From positions 1-64,000 of the IMG/VR virus record IMGVR_UViG_3300032213_000722: DNA of 64,000 nt; one strand, 5' to 3'. Made by a program: the position numbers and the translations under genes. Position 1 is the first letter of the stretch; each line of letters starts with the position of its first letter. This stretch comes from a virus. Shown one piece after another: positions 1 through 7,323 of the stretch. Below the pieces are notes generated by a model. It saw nothing but the letters and a program-made list of their open reading frames with translations. It did not search any database and had not been told where the DNA came from.

Positions 1-231
1 AATAGATGCGGATACTGCATATATAGTTGTATTCAAAGATGCGGATACCATTGCTGCTACTGCATCAGTTTCAAATGTAATATCAACTACTTCGTTTAAT
101 GTTGTAGTATCATCAATCATTACGGGTTTTGTACCCATATCTCTATTTTCTCTAGCATTAGTATTAGGTCTTAATGCTTCGTATGCCTGATTTTCTACTG
201 ATGGTGTTGGATTTCCTTTTTGTTGTCCCAT
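1..231 (-). CDS. N-terminal part of an unidentified protein (cut by window edge)
   Basis: An open frame starts with ATG at 231 and runs off the left edge, giving 77 residues beginning MGQQKGNPTPSVENQAYEA. The start is A-rich (AATAATAAAATG), like other starts here. A late-type promoter motif lies 36 nt upstream at 268-277, so this is the first gene of a unit continuing leftwards. The end of the visible part (FETDAVAAMVSASLNTT) resembles an alanine-rich helical or virion-protein segment, but I do not recognise the family. In a T4-like layout further tail or head genes would be expected beyond this edge. Confidence 0.6.
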   Translation of the reverse strand, partial: MGQQKGNPTPSVENQAYEALRPNTNARENRDMGTKPVMIDDTTTLNEVVDITFETDAVAAMVSASLNTTIYAVSASI

Positions 232-267
232 TTTATTATTACTTTTTTATATTATACTATATAACAC

Positions 268-277
268 ATATAAATAT
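268..277 (-). promoter_or_regulatory. Late-type promoter motif ATATTTATAT
   Basis: The decamer reads ATATTTATAT on the minus strand, followed by GTGTTA, and sits 36 nt before the ATG at 231. The same extended string (ATTTATATGTGTTA) precedes the gene starting at 12601. Assignment as a promoter is inferred from recurrence at operon heads. Confidence 0.5.
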
Positions 278-295
278 CAAATAGTTTGGAAAAGA

Positions 296-946
296 TTATT
301 TGGATGATTTCAATAGATTAGTTTTCCAAGGTAGCATTCTTAAATTATTCCACTCTGCAATTACTTCTGCATCTATCCCATTTTTCCATCCCCAATCTAT
401 ACTTCTTATATGGTCTAACTGATATGCACCCTCTACTCCACATCTTCCTCTCAATTCCCAATTCTCTAATGTATCTATTGGTTTCTGATATGTTAATCTC
501 CACACCTCTCTTTTATAGAACTGCTTTTTAGGATATCTTAGTTTATATTCATCGAAGTTTTGGAAACCTGCTTTGGTGGCTCTCATTTGAAGTGTGTGTT
601 CGGGCTTAATTACATCTTTGAATGTTTTGTTGTATTTGTAGGTAGAACAACTATTGCAAATTGTATTTCGTTTTTTTGATGTATTTAAAGTTCCCTCTGA
701 AATGTAACTCATTTCTTTTCCACAATTTGGGCAATTACGTTTAAATGGTTTGATTAAATCACAATCTTTTTTTCTTGGAACTACACTAATTTCACCACTT
801 TTGTATTTTTCTTTTAGTGTAGATGATGCTTGTTTGCTATAACATTTTTTACAAGGTTTATTATCATTACCAGCCCATTTAAAACTTCTTGGGTTTTTGT
901 AATTTATAACATCACCGCATTTTGGGCAATCTCTTTTATATATCAT
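296..946 (-). CDS. HNH endonuclease with two zinc-finger pairs (probable free-standing homing endonuclease)
   Basis: This 216-residue protein has two Cys4 treble-clef or ribbon-like units: C7/C10 with C32/C35, and C72/C75 with C97/C100. A C-terminal HNH-like core follows, with DHIRSIDWGWKNG (D178-H179), then WNNLRMLPWKTNLLKS carrying the late Asn residues. The frame is open up to 1051, but that upstream stretch lies in the capsid-gene terminator and would encode an odd hydrophobic leader. The ATG at 946 begins directly before the first CxxC and has a promoter-like motif 24 nt upstream. Such genes are common free-standing mobile elements in T4-like phages. It is not known to have a structural role. 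Confidence 0.75.
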   Translation of the reverse strand: MIYKRDCPKCGDVINYKNPRSFKWAGNDNKPCKKCYSKQASSTLKEKYKSGEISVVPRKKDCDLIKPFKRNCPNCGKEMSYISEGTLNTSKKRNTICNSCSTYKYNKTFKDVIKPEHTLQMRATKAGFQNFDEYKLRYPKKQFYKREVWRLTYQKPIDTLENWELRGRCGVEGAYQLDHIRSIDWGWKNGIDAEVIAEWNNLRMLPWKTNLLKSSK

Positions 947-970
947 ATCTATACTTTTAGGAGTATTTAC

Positions 971-978
971 TATAAATA
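971..978 (-). promoter_or_regulatory. Late-type promoter motif TATTTATA
   Basis: TATATTTATAG on the minus strand, 24 nt before the chosen ATG (946) of the HNH gene. Its distance matches that of the other operon-head copies and supports this start over an upstream one. Confidence 0.45.
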
Positions 979-1012
979 TATAAAACTTTACCCAAACGAT
1001 AAAAAAGAGCAT

Positions 1013-1039
1013 AAAAAAGGGGGAAATCCATTTTCCCCC
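1013..1039 (-). terminator. Rho-independent terminator of the capsid gene
   Basis: On the minus strand an 8-bp perfect stem (GGGGGAAA / TTTCCCCC, 1032-1039 with 1019-1026) with a 5-nt loop is followed by six T (1013-1018). It begins about 31 nt after the stop codon of the major capsid gene. Strong termination here would insulate the HNH gene from capsid transcription. Confidence 0.85.
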
Positions 1040-1070
1040 AATTTTATTCACTCTAAGAGTATGTTATTGA

Positions 1071-2729
1071 TTAGATATTTTGTAAATCTTTAACATAAAT
1101 CTTCCCGTAGTATTCCGGACGGACCATCTTCTTAGCGTAACGAGTCATCACGCCCCGACGAGGTGTGAAATTTTGTGGGTCGTACACTAAAGGAGTCATA
1201 ATCAAAGGAACATATGGAGCGTAAACTGCACCTGTCTCTAAGAAGTTGTTACCTCTATATCCTAATAAGATTTCGTTAGAAGTCATATAAGGGTTTTTGT
1301 AAACAGTGTAGCGATTAGCCATAGCACCTACTTGAGTTACACCAGCTGCGAAAGATGTTGCATCTTTATCAGCGTTTACTACGAATCCAGGAATAGATTC
1401 CAAGATAGTACAAACATCAGGAGAAGCAACGATGAAGTTAGCTCCACCTCTCAATGTTAATTGGTGAATCTTATTAGATACCTTATTGATTTTAGTTCCT
1501 AAAGTCTGGAACCAAGTGTTCTTTTGGTAAGCCAATGAAGAGTTACCAGTAGACCAAGCTGCTTGTCCAGTTGCACCATTGTTAAGTAATTCCTCACCAA
1601 TAGTTGCAGACCAGTATTCAGTAGTCAATGCGTTGCTCTTTAACATATCTAAGATTTCTAAGTCAATCTCTAATGAGATATAATCAGATAACATAGAAGT
1701 TAATTCAGCTTCTGCATCGATTGAGTGATATGCATTTAAGTCTTGTGCTAATTCAGGAGTCCACACTGCTTTCAACTTACGAGTCTTAGCAACGATTGCC
1801 TCTGATTTCAATTCTAAGTCGATTTCAGGAATATCCAATGCAGTTGTTGTGTTACCAGCAGCGTTTGCAGTTGAATCTTCGAAATCACCTCTATCGTAAG
1901 CTACAGGAACTTCAGAGTAAACGATAGTGTTTGAAGGACCACCAGCTGCTGCTAAAGTAGAACCAGAAACGTATAATACCGCTAATCCAGAAGTTGAGTT
2001 GTAATAGTTGTATTGGTTTAAGTTAGCGAATACACCAGCGTTTGTTACTAATGTAGAACGAACTGCATTAGAATCAAAAGTTGAAGCGATTGCTGAACCA
2101 GATACAGTTAATTTGAATACTTTACCAGCCGAAACTGATGCAGAAATTGCTCCATCATATCCAACTTCAGACCAAGTTACACCAGATGCTGAAGTGATTG
2201 TACCATTTACTTGAGTAGTAGTAATAGTTGCAGTAGCATCGTTTACTGAATAACCATAACGGCCTTCACCATATAAACCACCTGTTGCTGCATCAGTTCT
2301 ACCAAAGTTAGTAGCTGAACCAGTTGCGTTAGTACCACCGAAAAGTGATTTTCCACCGAATTGTCCTGCTGCTCCTTGTGAAGAACCATATTTGAAATCT
2401 AAGAAGAATACAAGACCAGAAGGTAAGTTCATAGGTTGTACACTAACGAATTCTTTAGAAGCAATCTCACCAAAGATTCTTCTTACTAAAGGTAAAGCTA
2501 CACCACTCCACTCTTCTGAACCAGAAGAAGTACCAGTTTGAGTTGCCTCGTCCAACAATTGCTTAGCTTGGTTCTCTAAAAGAACTGCCATAGAGTGTTG
2601 GTCTCTATCTTTCATACCTTCTAATAGACCGGTTTTTTCCCACTTAGATTTCAATTGACGTGTTTCAGCCAACATTACTGCTTGTGGGTTTTTGCCTTCC
2701 ATTAATTTGGATAAATCAAAATTTGCCAT
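1071..2729 (-). CDS. 23: Major capsid protein, T4 gp23-like
   Basis: The 552-residue protein (T4 gp23 is 521) has the hallmark VQPMNLPSGLVFFLDFKYG segment near residues 97-115, equivalent to VQPMNSPTGQVF in T4. The C-terminal part has APYVPLIMTPLVYDPQNFTPRRG and MTRYAKK, like T4 APYVPL and KTRYG. LLDE-A at residues 58-62 fits the prohead protease LxE^A site and lies where T4 gp23 is cut (after residue 65). Residues of about 120-290 form a Gly/Ser/Thr-rich beta insertion, probably a surface-exposed Ig-like domain. The gene sits directly behind the scaffold gene (26 nt apart) and in front of a strong terminator. It forms the capsid hexamers. Confidence 0.93.
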   Translation of the reverse strand: MANFDLSKLMEGKNPQAVMLAETRQLKSKWEKTGLLEGMKDRDQHSMAVLLENQAKQLLDEATQTGTSSGSEEWSGVALPLVRRIFGEIASKEFVSVQPMNLPSGLVFFLDFKYGSSQGAAGQFGGKSLFGGTNATGSATNFGRTDAATGGLYGEGRYGYSVNDATATITTTQVNGTITSASGVTWSEVGYDGAISASVSAGKVFKLTVSGSAIASTFDSNAVRSTLVTNAGVFANLNQYNYYNSTSGLAVLYVSGSTLAAAGGPSNTIVYSEVPVAYDRGDFEDSTANAAGNTTTALDIPEIDLELKSEAIVAKTRKLKAVWTPELAQDLNAYHSIDAEAELTSMLSDYISLEIDLEILDMLKSNALTTEYWSATIGEELLNNGATGQAAWSTGNSSLAYQKNTWFQTLGTKINKVSNKIHQLTLRGGANFIVASPDVCTILESIPGFVVNADKDATSFAAGVTQVGAMANRYTVYKNPYMTSNEILLGYRGNNFLETGAVYAPYVPLIMTPLVYDPQNFTPRRGVMTRYAKKMVRPEYYGKIYVKDLQNI

Positions 2730-2755
2730 TTTATAATATTTTTTGTTTAGTTTGT

Positions 2756-3853
2756 TTATTTAATGATACCAGCTAATTGCTTAAAGCGATTTGCTAATTC
2801 ATTTGTATTTTCTGAAATAATTTGTTTTGCTGGTGCAGTAGATGCAGTTGGCTTAGATGCTAACCCTTCAGTTATGCTTTTCTTAGCTGCTACTTTTCTT
2901 TCAGTACCAGTGAATTTCATTGATTCAGATAATGTTGCGTAAACCAATTTAACTTCTCTTACGTTAGAAGTTCTGTCTAAATTCTCTACAACTTTAATTT
3001 TTTGCTCATTAGTTAAGTTATATCCTCTGAACAATTTGTTAGTGTAAAGTAATTTAGCGTTTAATAAATTTACTTCGTTGATAGTTTTTCTCAAAGATTG
3101 AATAGTTGAATATGCTTCTTTCAATTCAGATTGCATTGCTGCCATTTCTTCTTCGTTTCCTGCTTCTTCTTCTTCAGAAACTTCTTCGTCATCTCCGTAA
3201 CCCATCTCACGAAGGATTTCGTCTAAATCGATAGTTTCTTCTTCTTCTCCTTCTATCGCTGGAGCTTCCATTTCATCTTCCGCTGGAGCTTCTGCTGCTG
3301 GAGCTTCTTCTTCACCTTCGTATGCGTTCTCAACACCAGTTGGGTCTTCGTATCCTAATTCATCGGATTCTTCCATACCTAACTCATCTTCTAATTCTCT
3401 GATGATAGATTCTAAATCTAATTCATCTTCATCAGCCTCTGGTGCCATTTCTTCACCTTCTGCTGCGTACTCAGCCTCATCTTCACCTTCCATTGCCGGT
3501 GCTTCTTCGTCTTCGCCTTCCATTAAGTCATCAACTTCTTCGTGTCCTTCTAACTCATCACCAGCTGATGCCGATTGGTTAGCAATTCCACTTAAGTCAG
3601 TCTGCGCTGAGTAAGCTTTGTCTGCCGGCTCTTTGTTATCACCTGTACCAATTTCGCTAGATACATCATTCTCTTCGTTCATATCTGCTTCTTCTTCATC
3701 ACCTTCCATTTCGGCTTGTAATTTTCTAGAAAGAATAGATTGTAAACGTGGAGTAAATGCTTCTTCTAAAGCGATTTTAGCGTTGGCAATAGCAGTTTCA
3801 CGTACAGCTTTAGCGTCAGCGATTGCTTCTTTTAATAATTTTGAACTTGCCAT
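2756..3853 (-). CDS. 22: Prohead core scaffold protein, gp22-like
   Basis: This 365-residue, extremely acidic protein starts with an alanine-rich helix (residues 1-45). A long Glu/Asp-rich low-complexity middle (about 50-235) follows, then a helical C-terminus ending NELANRFKQLAGIIK. Composition and position directly upstream of the major capsid gene match the T4 order gp21-gp22-gp23. A C-terminal SITE-G and other xxE sites fit digestion by the prohead protease. The scaffold fills the prohead during assembly and is degraded before packaging. Sequence identity to T4 gp22 itself is not obvious, so the call depends on context and composition. Confidence 0.7.
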   Translation of the reverse strand: MASSKLLKEAIADAKAVRETAIANAKIALEEAFTPRLQSILSRKLQAEMEGDEEEADMNEENDVSSEIGTGDNKEPADKAYSAQTDLSGIANQSASAGDELEGHEEVDDLMEGEDEEAPAMEGEDEAEYAAEGEEMAPEADEDELDLESIIRELEDELGMEESDELGYEDPTGVENAYEGEEEAPAAEAPAEDEMEAPAIEGEEEETIDLDEILREMGYGDDEEVSEEEEAGNEEEMAAMQSELKEAYSTIQSLRKTINEVNLLNAKLLYTNKLFRGYNLTNEQKIKVVENLDRTSNVREVKLVYATLSESMKFTGTERKVAAKKSITEGLASKPTASTAPAKQIISENTNELANRFKQLAGIIK

Positions 3854-4003
3854 TCTTTTACTTTGTTTTTCTTATTCTGAAGTCATTCGATTTTTGGACT
3901 TCAATGTAGGTAGTTCGGTTGTTCGGTCACCTCATATAAATGGGTATTCATTAACCAACTGTCTTAAACCTATATGAAATAGGTTATTGTTATCAATAAG
4001 TAT
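3854..4003 (-). promoter_or_regulatory. Leader of the scaffold-capsid operon with a late-type promoter motif
   Basis: About 150 nt without a gene lies between the terminator at 4006-4039 and the gp22 start. A motif ATTTATAT at 3934-3941 is followed by a roughly 80-nt leader, much longer than the usual 17-26 nt in this window. The long leader before the most highly expressed genes could stabilise the mRNA or boost translation, but no clear hairpin of note was found. Confidence 0.4.
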
Positions 4004-4005
4004 AT

Positions 4006-4039
4006 AAAAAAAAATTAAACATAAAAATATGTTTAATTT
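4006..4039 (-). terminator. Rho-independent terminator after the 604-aa polyprotein gene
   Basis: On the minus strand a 12-bp perfect stem (AAATTAAACATA / TATGTTTAATTT, 4028-4039 with 4012-4023) with a 4-nt TTTT loop runs into a T-tract (4006-4011). It starts about 31 nt after the stop of the gene ending at 4070. Confidence 0.8.
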
Positions 4040-4069
4040 TCTTTAGTTTTTATATATTTTTGTTTTTTT

Positions 4070-5884
4070 TTAATTTAATAAACCAATTGCTATATCTTTA
4101 ACTTCTCTCTCCGCACCAGCTGCATATTTCTTATTACAAATTGCAATAGTGTTACCAGATACTTTAATCATATACATAGGAATCATTGAAGTTGTGAAAT
4201 CATATTTAATTCCTGCTTTCTTCAATTCAGAACCTACATTCATAAAAGATGTTGCGTTTTTAACTACTGCTTCAATTTTATCCAAATCTGCATCGTATCT
4301 TCCTTCCGTTACTACTGATTCTTCAACAAATCCTTTACTCTTGTAATCTTTGATTCCTTTTTCCAAATCTACTTTGTTCTTAAAAATCTTTATATCATAA
4401 AAATCACTACCATCATTGTGTGTTGATGTACCATTGTGAGAACTGATACTATATTTTGAACTACCAATTGGTGGATTTACTTTAAATACTTTCTTACCTT
4501 CGTTTACTGATTCGTTTGCGTAAGTTTTTACATATGCGTTTTGTATTGAACTATTTGGTGCAGCTTTTATTGCTTTTATAAAATCAGTTTTTCCTTGTGA
4601 AGTTTTATGGGCGATTGCAAATATTTTTTCTATATTCAATTTATTATCTTCAATAAACTTTTTAACATCTTTTGTATCTATTTGTGTAAGATTTGATATA
4701 GCATTAGCGTATCTATCAGTCCATGCCCAACTTAAACTAGCTTCGTTTACTGATTCGTTTGCGTAATTTTTTACATACCATTTGAAAGAAGAATTATTAG
4801 GAGTTCCAACTAATGCCTGAACAAAACGAATTCTCTCCGGCAATTTACCTTTGGTAACGTGAGTTAATATTTCTTTTGCGTTTAAATCATTATCATCAAT
4901 AAACTTTTGAACTGCTTCTTTTCTAGTGTTAGTCATTGAAGCGATTCCCATTGCTTCATGTGATATTGTTTCGTTTACTACGGATTCGATAACAATTCCG
5001 TTTTCATCTCCTCTTTTAGCAGTTTTGATACCACCTTCGATTGAATCTAATTTATGTCTAACTTTCTTTGAACCTGTTATCTTACCTTTTTCATCACATG
5101 GTACTAATGTTGCTGAATAATCATCCATTTCAACAACTTTGTAGTATTTACCACCTTCAATTCCTTTTAATCCAGTAAATCCTTGTCCATAAATTACAGA
5201 ACCAACATATAAATTGGTTGGGTATTTTGCTTCGTTTACCGATTCGTTTTCTATAATACTATTAAACAAATCACCAGATAGGGCAATTGCCGAACCAAAT
5301 TTATGATTCCAAATACTTCTCCAAGCATCATCCAATTTTACAATACCAGATTTTGTTGGTTTAGAAATAACCATATCTACAATATTTTCAAACTTTTTAA
5401 GTTCAGAAATAAATGTTTTTATTTTACTATCAGCCTCAGGATATTTTGGATGTGGCTTATATTTGTGTTTTAAAGTTTCTTTTATAGCATTTTTTAACAC
5501 ATTACCAAAAGCCTCAACTGCTTGTTGTACATCTTTCTTTTCTCTTATAACGGATGTATGTAATGCAGCAACATTATTATTAATAGCTACAACTAATCTA
5601 ACTCCCCAATCATCTTTTGGCTCTATCTTAGCTTCATTTACCGATTCTCTCAAACTATCTCTATATGTTTGACGGATGATTTCTTTTAATTCTTTTTCCA
5701 TATTTTCTTTTTTCACATGGTTAGGTAAACCTTTGTGTTTAGTTGATGCGTAATCTTTTGCGTCTGCATCACTCATTGAATCAGCTGCTTTTTCAACTTC
5801 CGATGATGGGGCATCCATGTCTCCTTTTTGTACGGCATGAACCATTCCCATAAAACGTTGTTGAGCTTTTGATTTTGCAGGCAT
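4070..5884 (-). CDS. Head-internal polyprotein with DUF3008-like N-terminus and six protease-type sites
   Basis: The 604-residue protein starts with a DUF3008-like module (MPAKSKAQQRFMGMV ... KHKGLPNHV, residues 1-56). Six near-identical sites follow: ESVNE^A at 84/85, 218/219 and 381/382, ESVVNE^T at 305/306, ESVNE^G at 462/463 and ESVVTE^G at 527/528. They divide the chain into seven segments of about 65-134 residues. Segments 306-381 and 382-462 are homologous to each other (xKFI(D/E)DNxLN ... SSxxxxYVKxYANESVNE). The sites match the LxE^A/G pattern of T4-type gp21. The gene lies between the core-protein operon and gp22, so I infer packaged internal proteins released by cleavage. Segment functions are unknown. 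Confidence 0.7.
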   Translation of the reverse strand: MPAKSKAQQRFMGMVHAVQKGDMDAPSSEVEKAADSMSDADAKDYASTKHKGLPNHVKKENMEKELKEIIRQTYRDSLRESVNEAKIEPKDDWGVRLVVAINNNVAALHTSVIREKKDVQQAVEAFGNVLKNAIKETLKHKYKPHPKYPEADSKIKTFISELKKFENIVDMVISKPTKSGIVKLDDAWRSIWNHKFGSAIALSGDLFNSIIENESVNEAKYPTNLYVGSVIYGQGFTGLKGIEGGKYYKVVEMDDYSATLVPCDEKGKITGSKKVRHKLDSIEGGIKTAKRGDENGIVIESVVNETISHEAMGIASMTNTRKEAVQKFIDDNDLNAKEILTHVTKGKLPERIRFVQALVGTPNNSSFKWYVKNYANESVNEASLSWAWTDRYANAISNLTQIDTKDVKKFIEDNKLNIEKIFAIAHKTSQGKTDFIKAIKAAPNSSIQNAYVKTYANESVNEGKKVFKVNPPIGSSKYSISSHNGTSTHNDGSDFYDIKIFKNKVDLEKGIKDYKSKGFVEESVVTEGRYDADLDKIEAVVKNATSFMNVGSELKKAGIKYDFTTSMIPMYMIKVSGNTIAICNKKYAAGAEREVKDIAIGLLN

Positions 5885-5908
5885 AATATTATTCCTTTGG
5901 TTATATGG

Positions 5909-5918
5909 AATAAATATT
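5909..5918 (-). promoter_or_regulatory. Late-type promoter motif AATATTTATT
   Basis: Variant of the common motif, 24 nt before the ATG at 5884 of the head polyprotein gene. Confidence 0.4.
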
Positions 5919-5923
5919 AGATT

Positions 5924-7255
5924 CTATGAAAATAAGTAAAAGTAATCAGTATGTTTGTCCGATTGGATTTTCTGTCTGATTCTTTCATCTGATACACCAA
6001 ATCTTTCACCGGCATCCTTTAGTGTGTAGAATAGTTCTCCCTCACAACTTATCGTATGTATCTTATCTCTAACTTTAATATCCTTTAGAGTTCTTTCATG
6101 TGCATCGTAAGTAATAGTTGTAAGTGGTTCATCTAACTTTTTCCAATGTCTATAATGGTCAGCTTTTGATTCTAAGCGATTACGAATTTCAGTTTCACTA
6201 TATTCAATGTACTCTGCTGCTTGTACAGGTGACTCAAAGTAATACCCATCTATACAATATTTTAAGATAGGATATGTTTCCTCACCAATTACCTGCCATC
6301 CTTTGTATTTGGTTTTTGGTGATTGACATCTTCTTTCTACTTCAGATGCTACTAACTCATTTGGATTGATTGAAATTGCTGCTTCTCTAAATGATTTATA
6401 TTGTTTTCCGTTCACCACACATTTGTAAGTACCATCCCATTCAATATCTTCCGTTGCCAAATCAGGATTTCCTTTTACAAATACTAATACATTTTGATGA
6501 ACTGATGCTACCTTACGATTACGTTTGAAATATGTATCTACCACTCTTCCAGCCTGATGTTGTGAATTAAATAGTACCATATCGTTATAGAAGTGTAATC
6601 CACATTCTTCCATTGCTGAAATAGTTTTGTTTACCAATCCTCTATACTTTCCAATTTTGTAATCTCCTGTCTTTGATACTTCTCTAACTTCAGATACCAC
6701 AACTGCAAAGAATCTATTGTTCTTTAACTTTTCTGCTGATTTTTGTAATATGGAAATATATCTATCATCAAATTGTGCATCCGCCATATTGGATAAATCA
6801 TTCGCATTATCACTATATACCTCCAAATCATAGTATGGTGGACAAGTGAATACAAAATCATATGTATTCCCTTCCAATACATTTAATAATAGGTAACTAT
6901 CCCCACCCATCCATCTAGGTTTATCGGATTGCTTTCTATTTGCTTCTATTTGTGTTTGTGATATATCAATTCCATCGTATTTGAATCCCATCTCCGTTGC
7001 CACAATTCCCCTCACACTTCCACCGGCGAATGGGTCTAATACCTTACCACTTTTTGGAACAAACCATTCATACATCTTTTCACATAAGGTAGCATCAAAT
7101 ACTGAAACAGTATCTTCATCATCCCAAAACTTACTATTTGATTGAGTATCTTCCCTACCTAATTCTGATTTGATATTGTAGGTTTGTATCCACCATCGTT
7201 TACGGTCTTGCCATTCTTTGGTGCGGGTATCGAGTATTGAAAATGGTTTTATCAT
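5924..7255 (-). CDS. DNA methyltransferase (N6-adenine/N4-cytosine type) with C-terminal NUMOD1-like repeats
   Basis: Counting from the ATG at 7255 the protein has 443 residues. Motif I is LDPFAGGS (73-80) for SAM binding, followed by the acidic GIDIS, and the catalytic motif is TCPPYYD (137-143, CPPY in place of DPPY). The C-terminal third holds three repeats at about 278-322, 334-372 and 402-443, each with a Tyr/Phe-S/T-xxx-AA/AG helix-turn-helix core and W/F ending. They resemble NUMOD1/IENR1 modules of homing endonucleases. The frame is open to 7294, but that region is the terminator hairpin, so 7255 is preferred. It has its own TATATTTG promoter and interrupts the head gene block, suggesting an inserted, probably early-expressed gene. 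Confidence 0.8.
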   Translation of the reverse strand: MIKPFSILDTRTKEWQDRKRWWIQTYNIKSELGREDTQSNSKFWDDEDTVSVFDATLCEKMYEWFVPKSGKVLDPFAGGSVRGIVATEMGFKYDGIDISQTQIEANRKQSDKPRWMGGDSYLLLNVLEGNTYDFVFTCPPYYDLEVYSDNANDLSNMADAQFDDRYISILQKSAEKLKNNRFFAVVVSEVREVSKTGDYKIGKYRGLVNKTISAMEECGLHFYNDMVLFNSQHQAGRVVDTYFKRNRKVASVHQNVLVFVKGNPDLATEDIEWDGTYKCVVNGKQYKSFREAAISINPNELVASEVERRCQSPKTKYKGWQVIGEETYPILKYCIDGYYFESPVQAAEYIEYSETEIRNRLESKADHYRHWKKLDEPLTTITYDAHERTLKDIKVRDKIHTISCEGELFYTLKDAGERFGVSDERIRQKIQSDKHTDYFYLFS

Positions 7256-7263
7256 AGATAACA

Positions 7264-7271
7264 CAAATATA
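7264..7271 (-). promoter_or_regulatory. Host-type promoter box TATATTTG
   Basis: TTTGTATATTTGTGTTA precedes the methyltransferase ATG by 8 nt. TATATTTG fits the Bacteroidota -7 consensus TAnnTTTG. The same GTATATTTGT string precedes the genes starting at 24220 and 37145, all non-structural. No convincing -33 element was identified. Confidence 0.4.
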
Positions 7272-7272
7272 C

Positions 7273-7300
7273 AAAAAAAGCTTGGGATTACCAAGCTTTT
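7273..7300 (-). terminator. Rho-independent terminator closing the gp21/core operon
   Basis: On the minus strand AAAAGCTTGG (7291-7300) pairs with CCAAGCTTTT (7276-7285) around a 5-nt loop and continues into T residues to 7273. It follows the stop codon at 7324 by about 24 nt and separates head genes from the methyltransferase. Confidence 0.8.
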
Positions 7301-7323
7301 CTTTAATTATATTTTATTTGATT

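Noticed and set aside
947-1051. Upstream extension of the HNH gene to 1051.
   Set aside because: The extension translates the capsid-gene terminator and adds an unlikely hydrophobic leader; the ATG at 946 is directly before the first zinc motif with a promoter motif upstream.
3402-3977. Open plus-strand frames opposite the scaffold gene (Ser-rich translations).
   Set aside because: They are mirror images of the Glu/Asp-rich minus-strand coding sequence; biased codons remove stops on the other strand. No start context or family match.
7256-7294. Upstream extension of the methyltransferase to 7294.
   Set aside because: It would start inside the terminator hairpin and upstream of the TATATTTG box; the downstream ATG at 7255 begins the conserved part.
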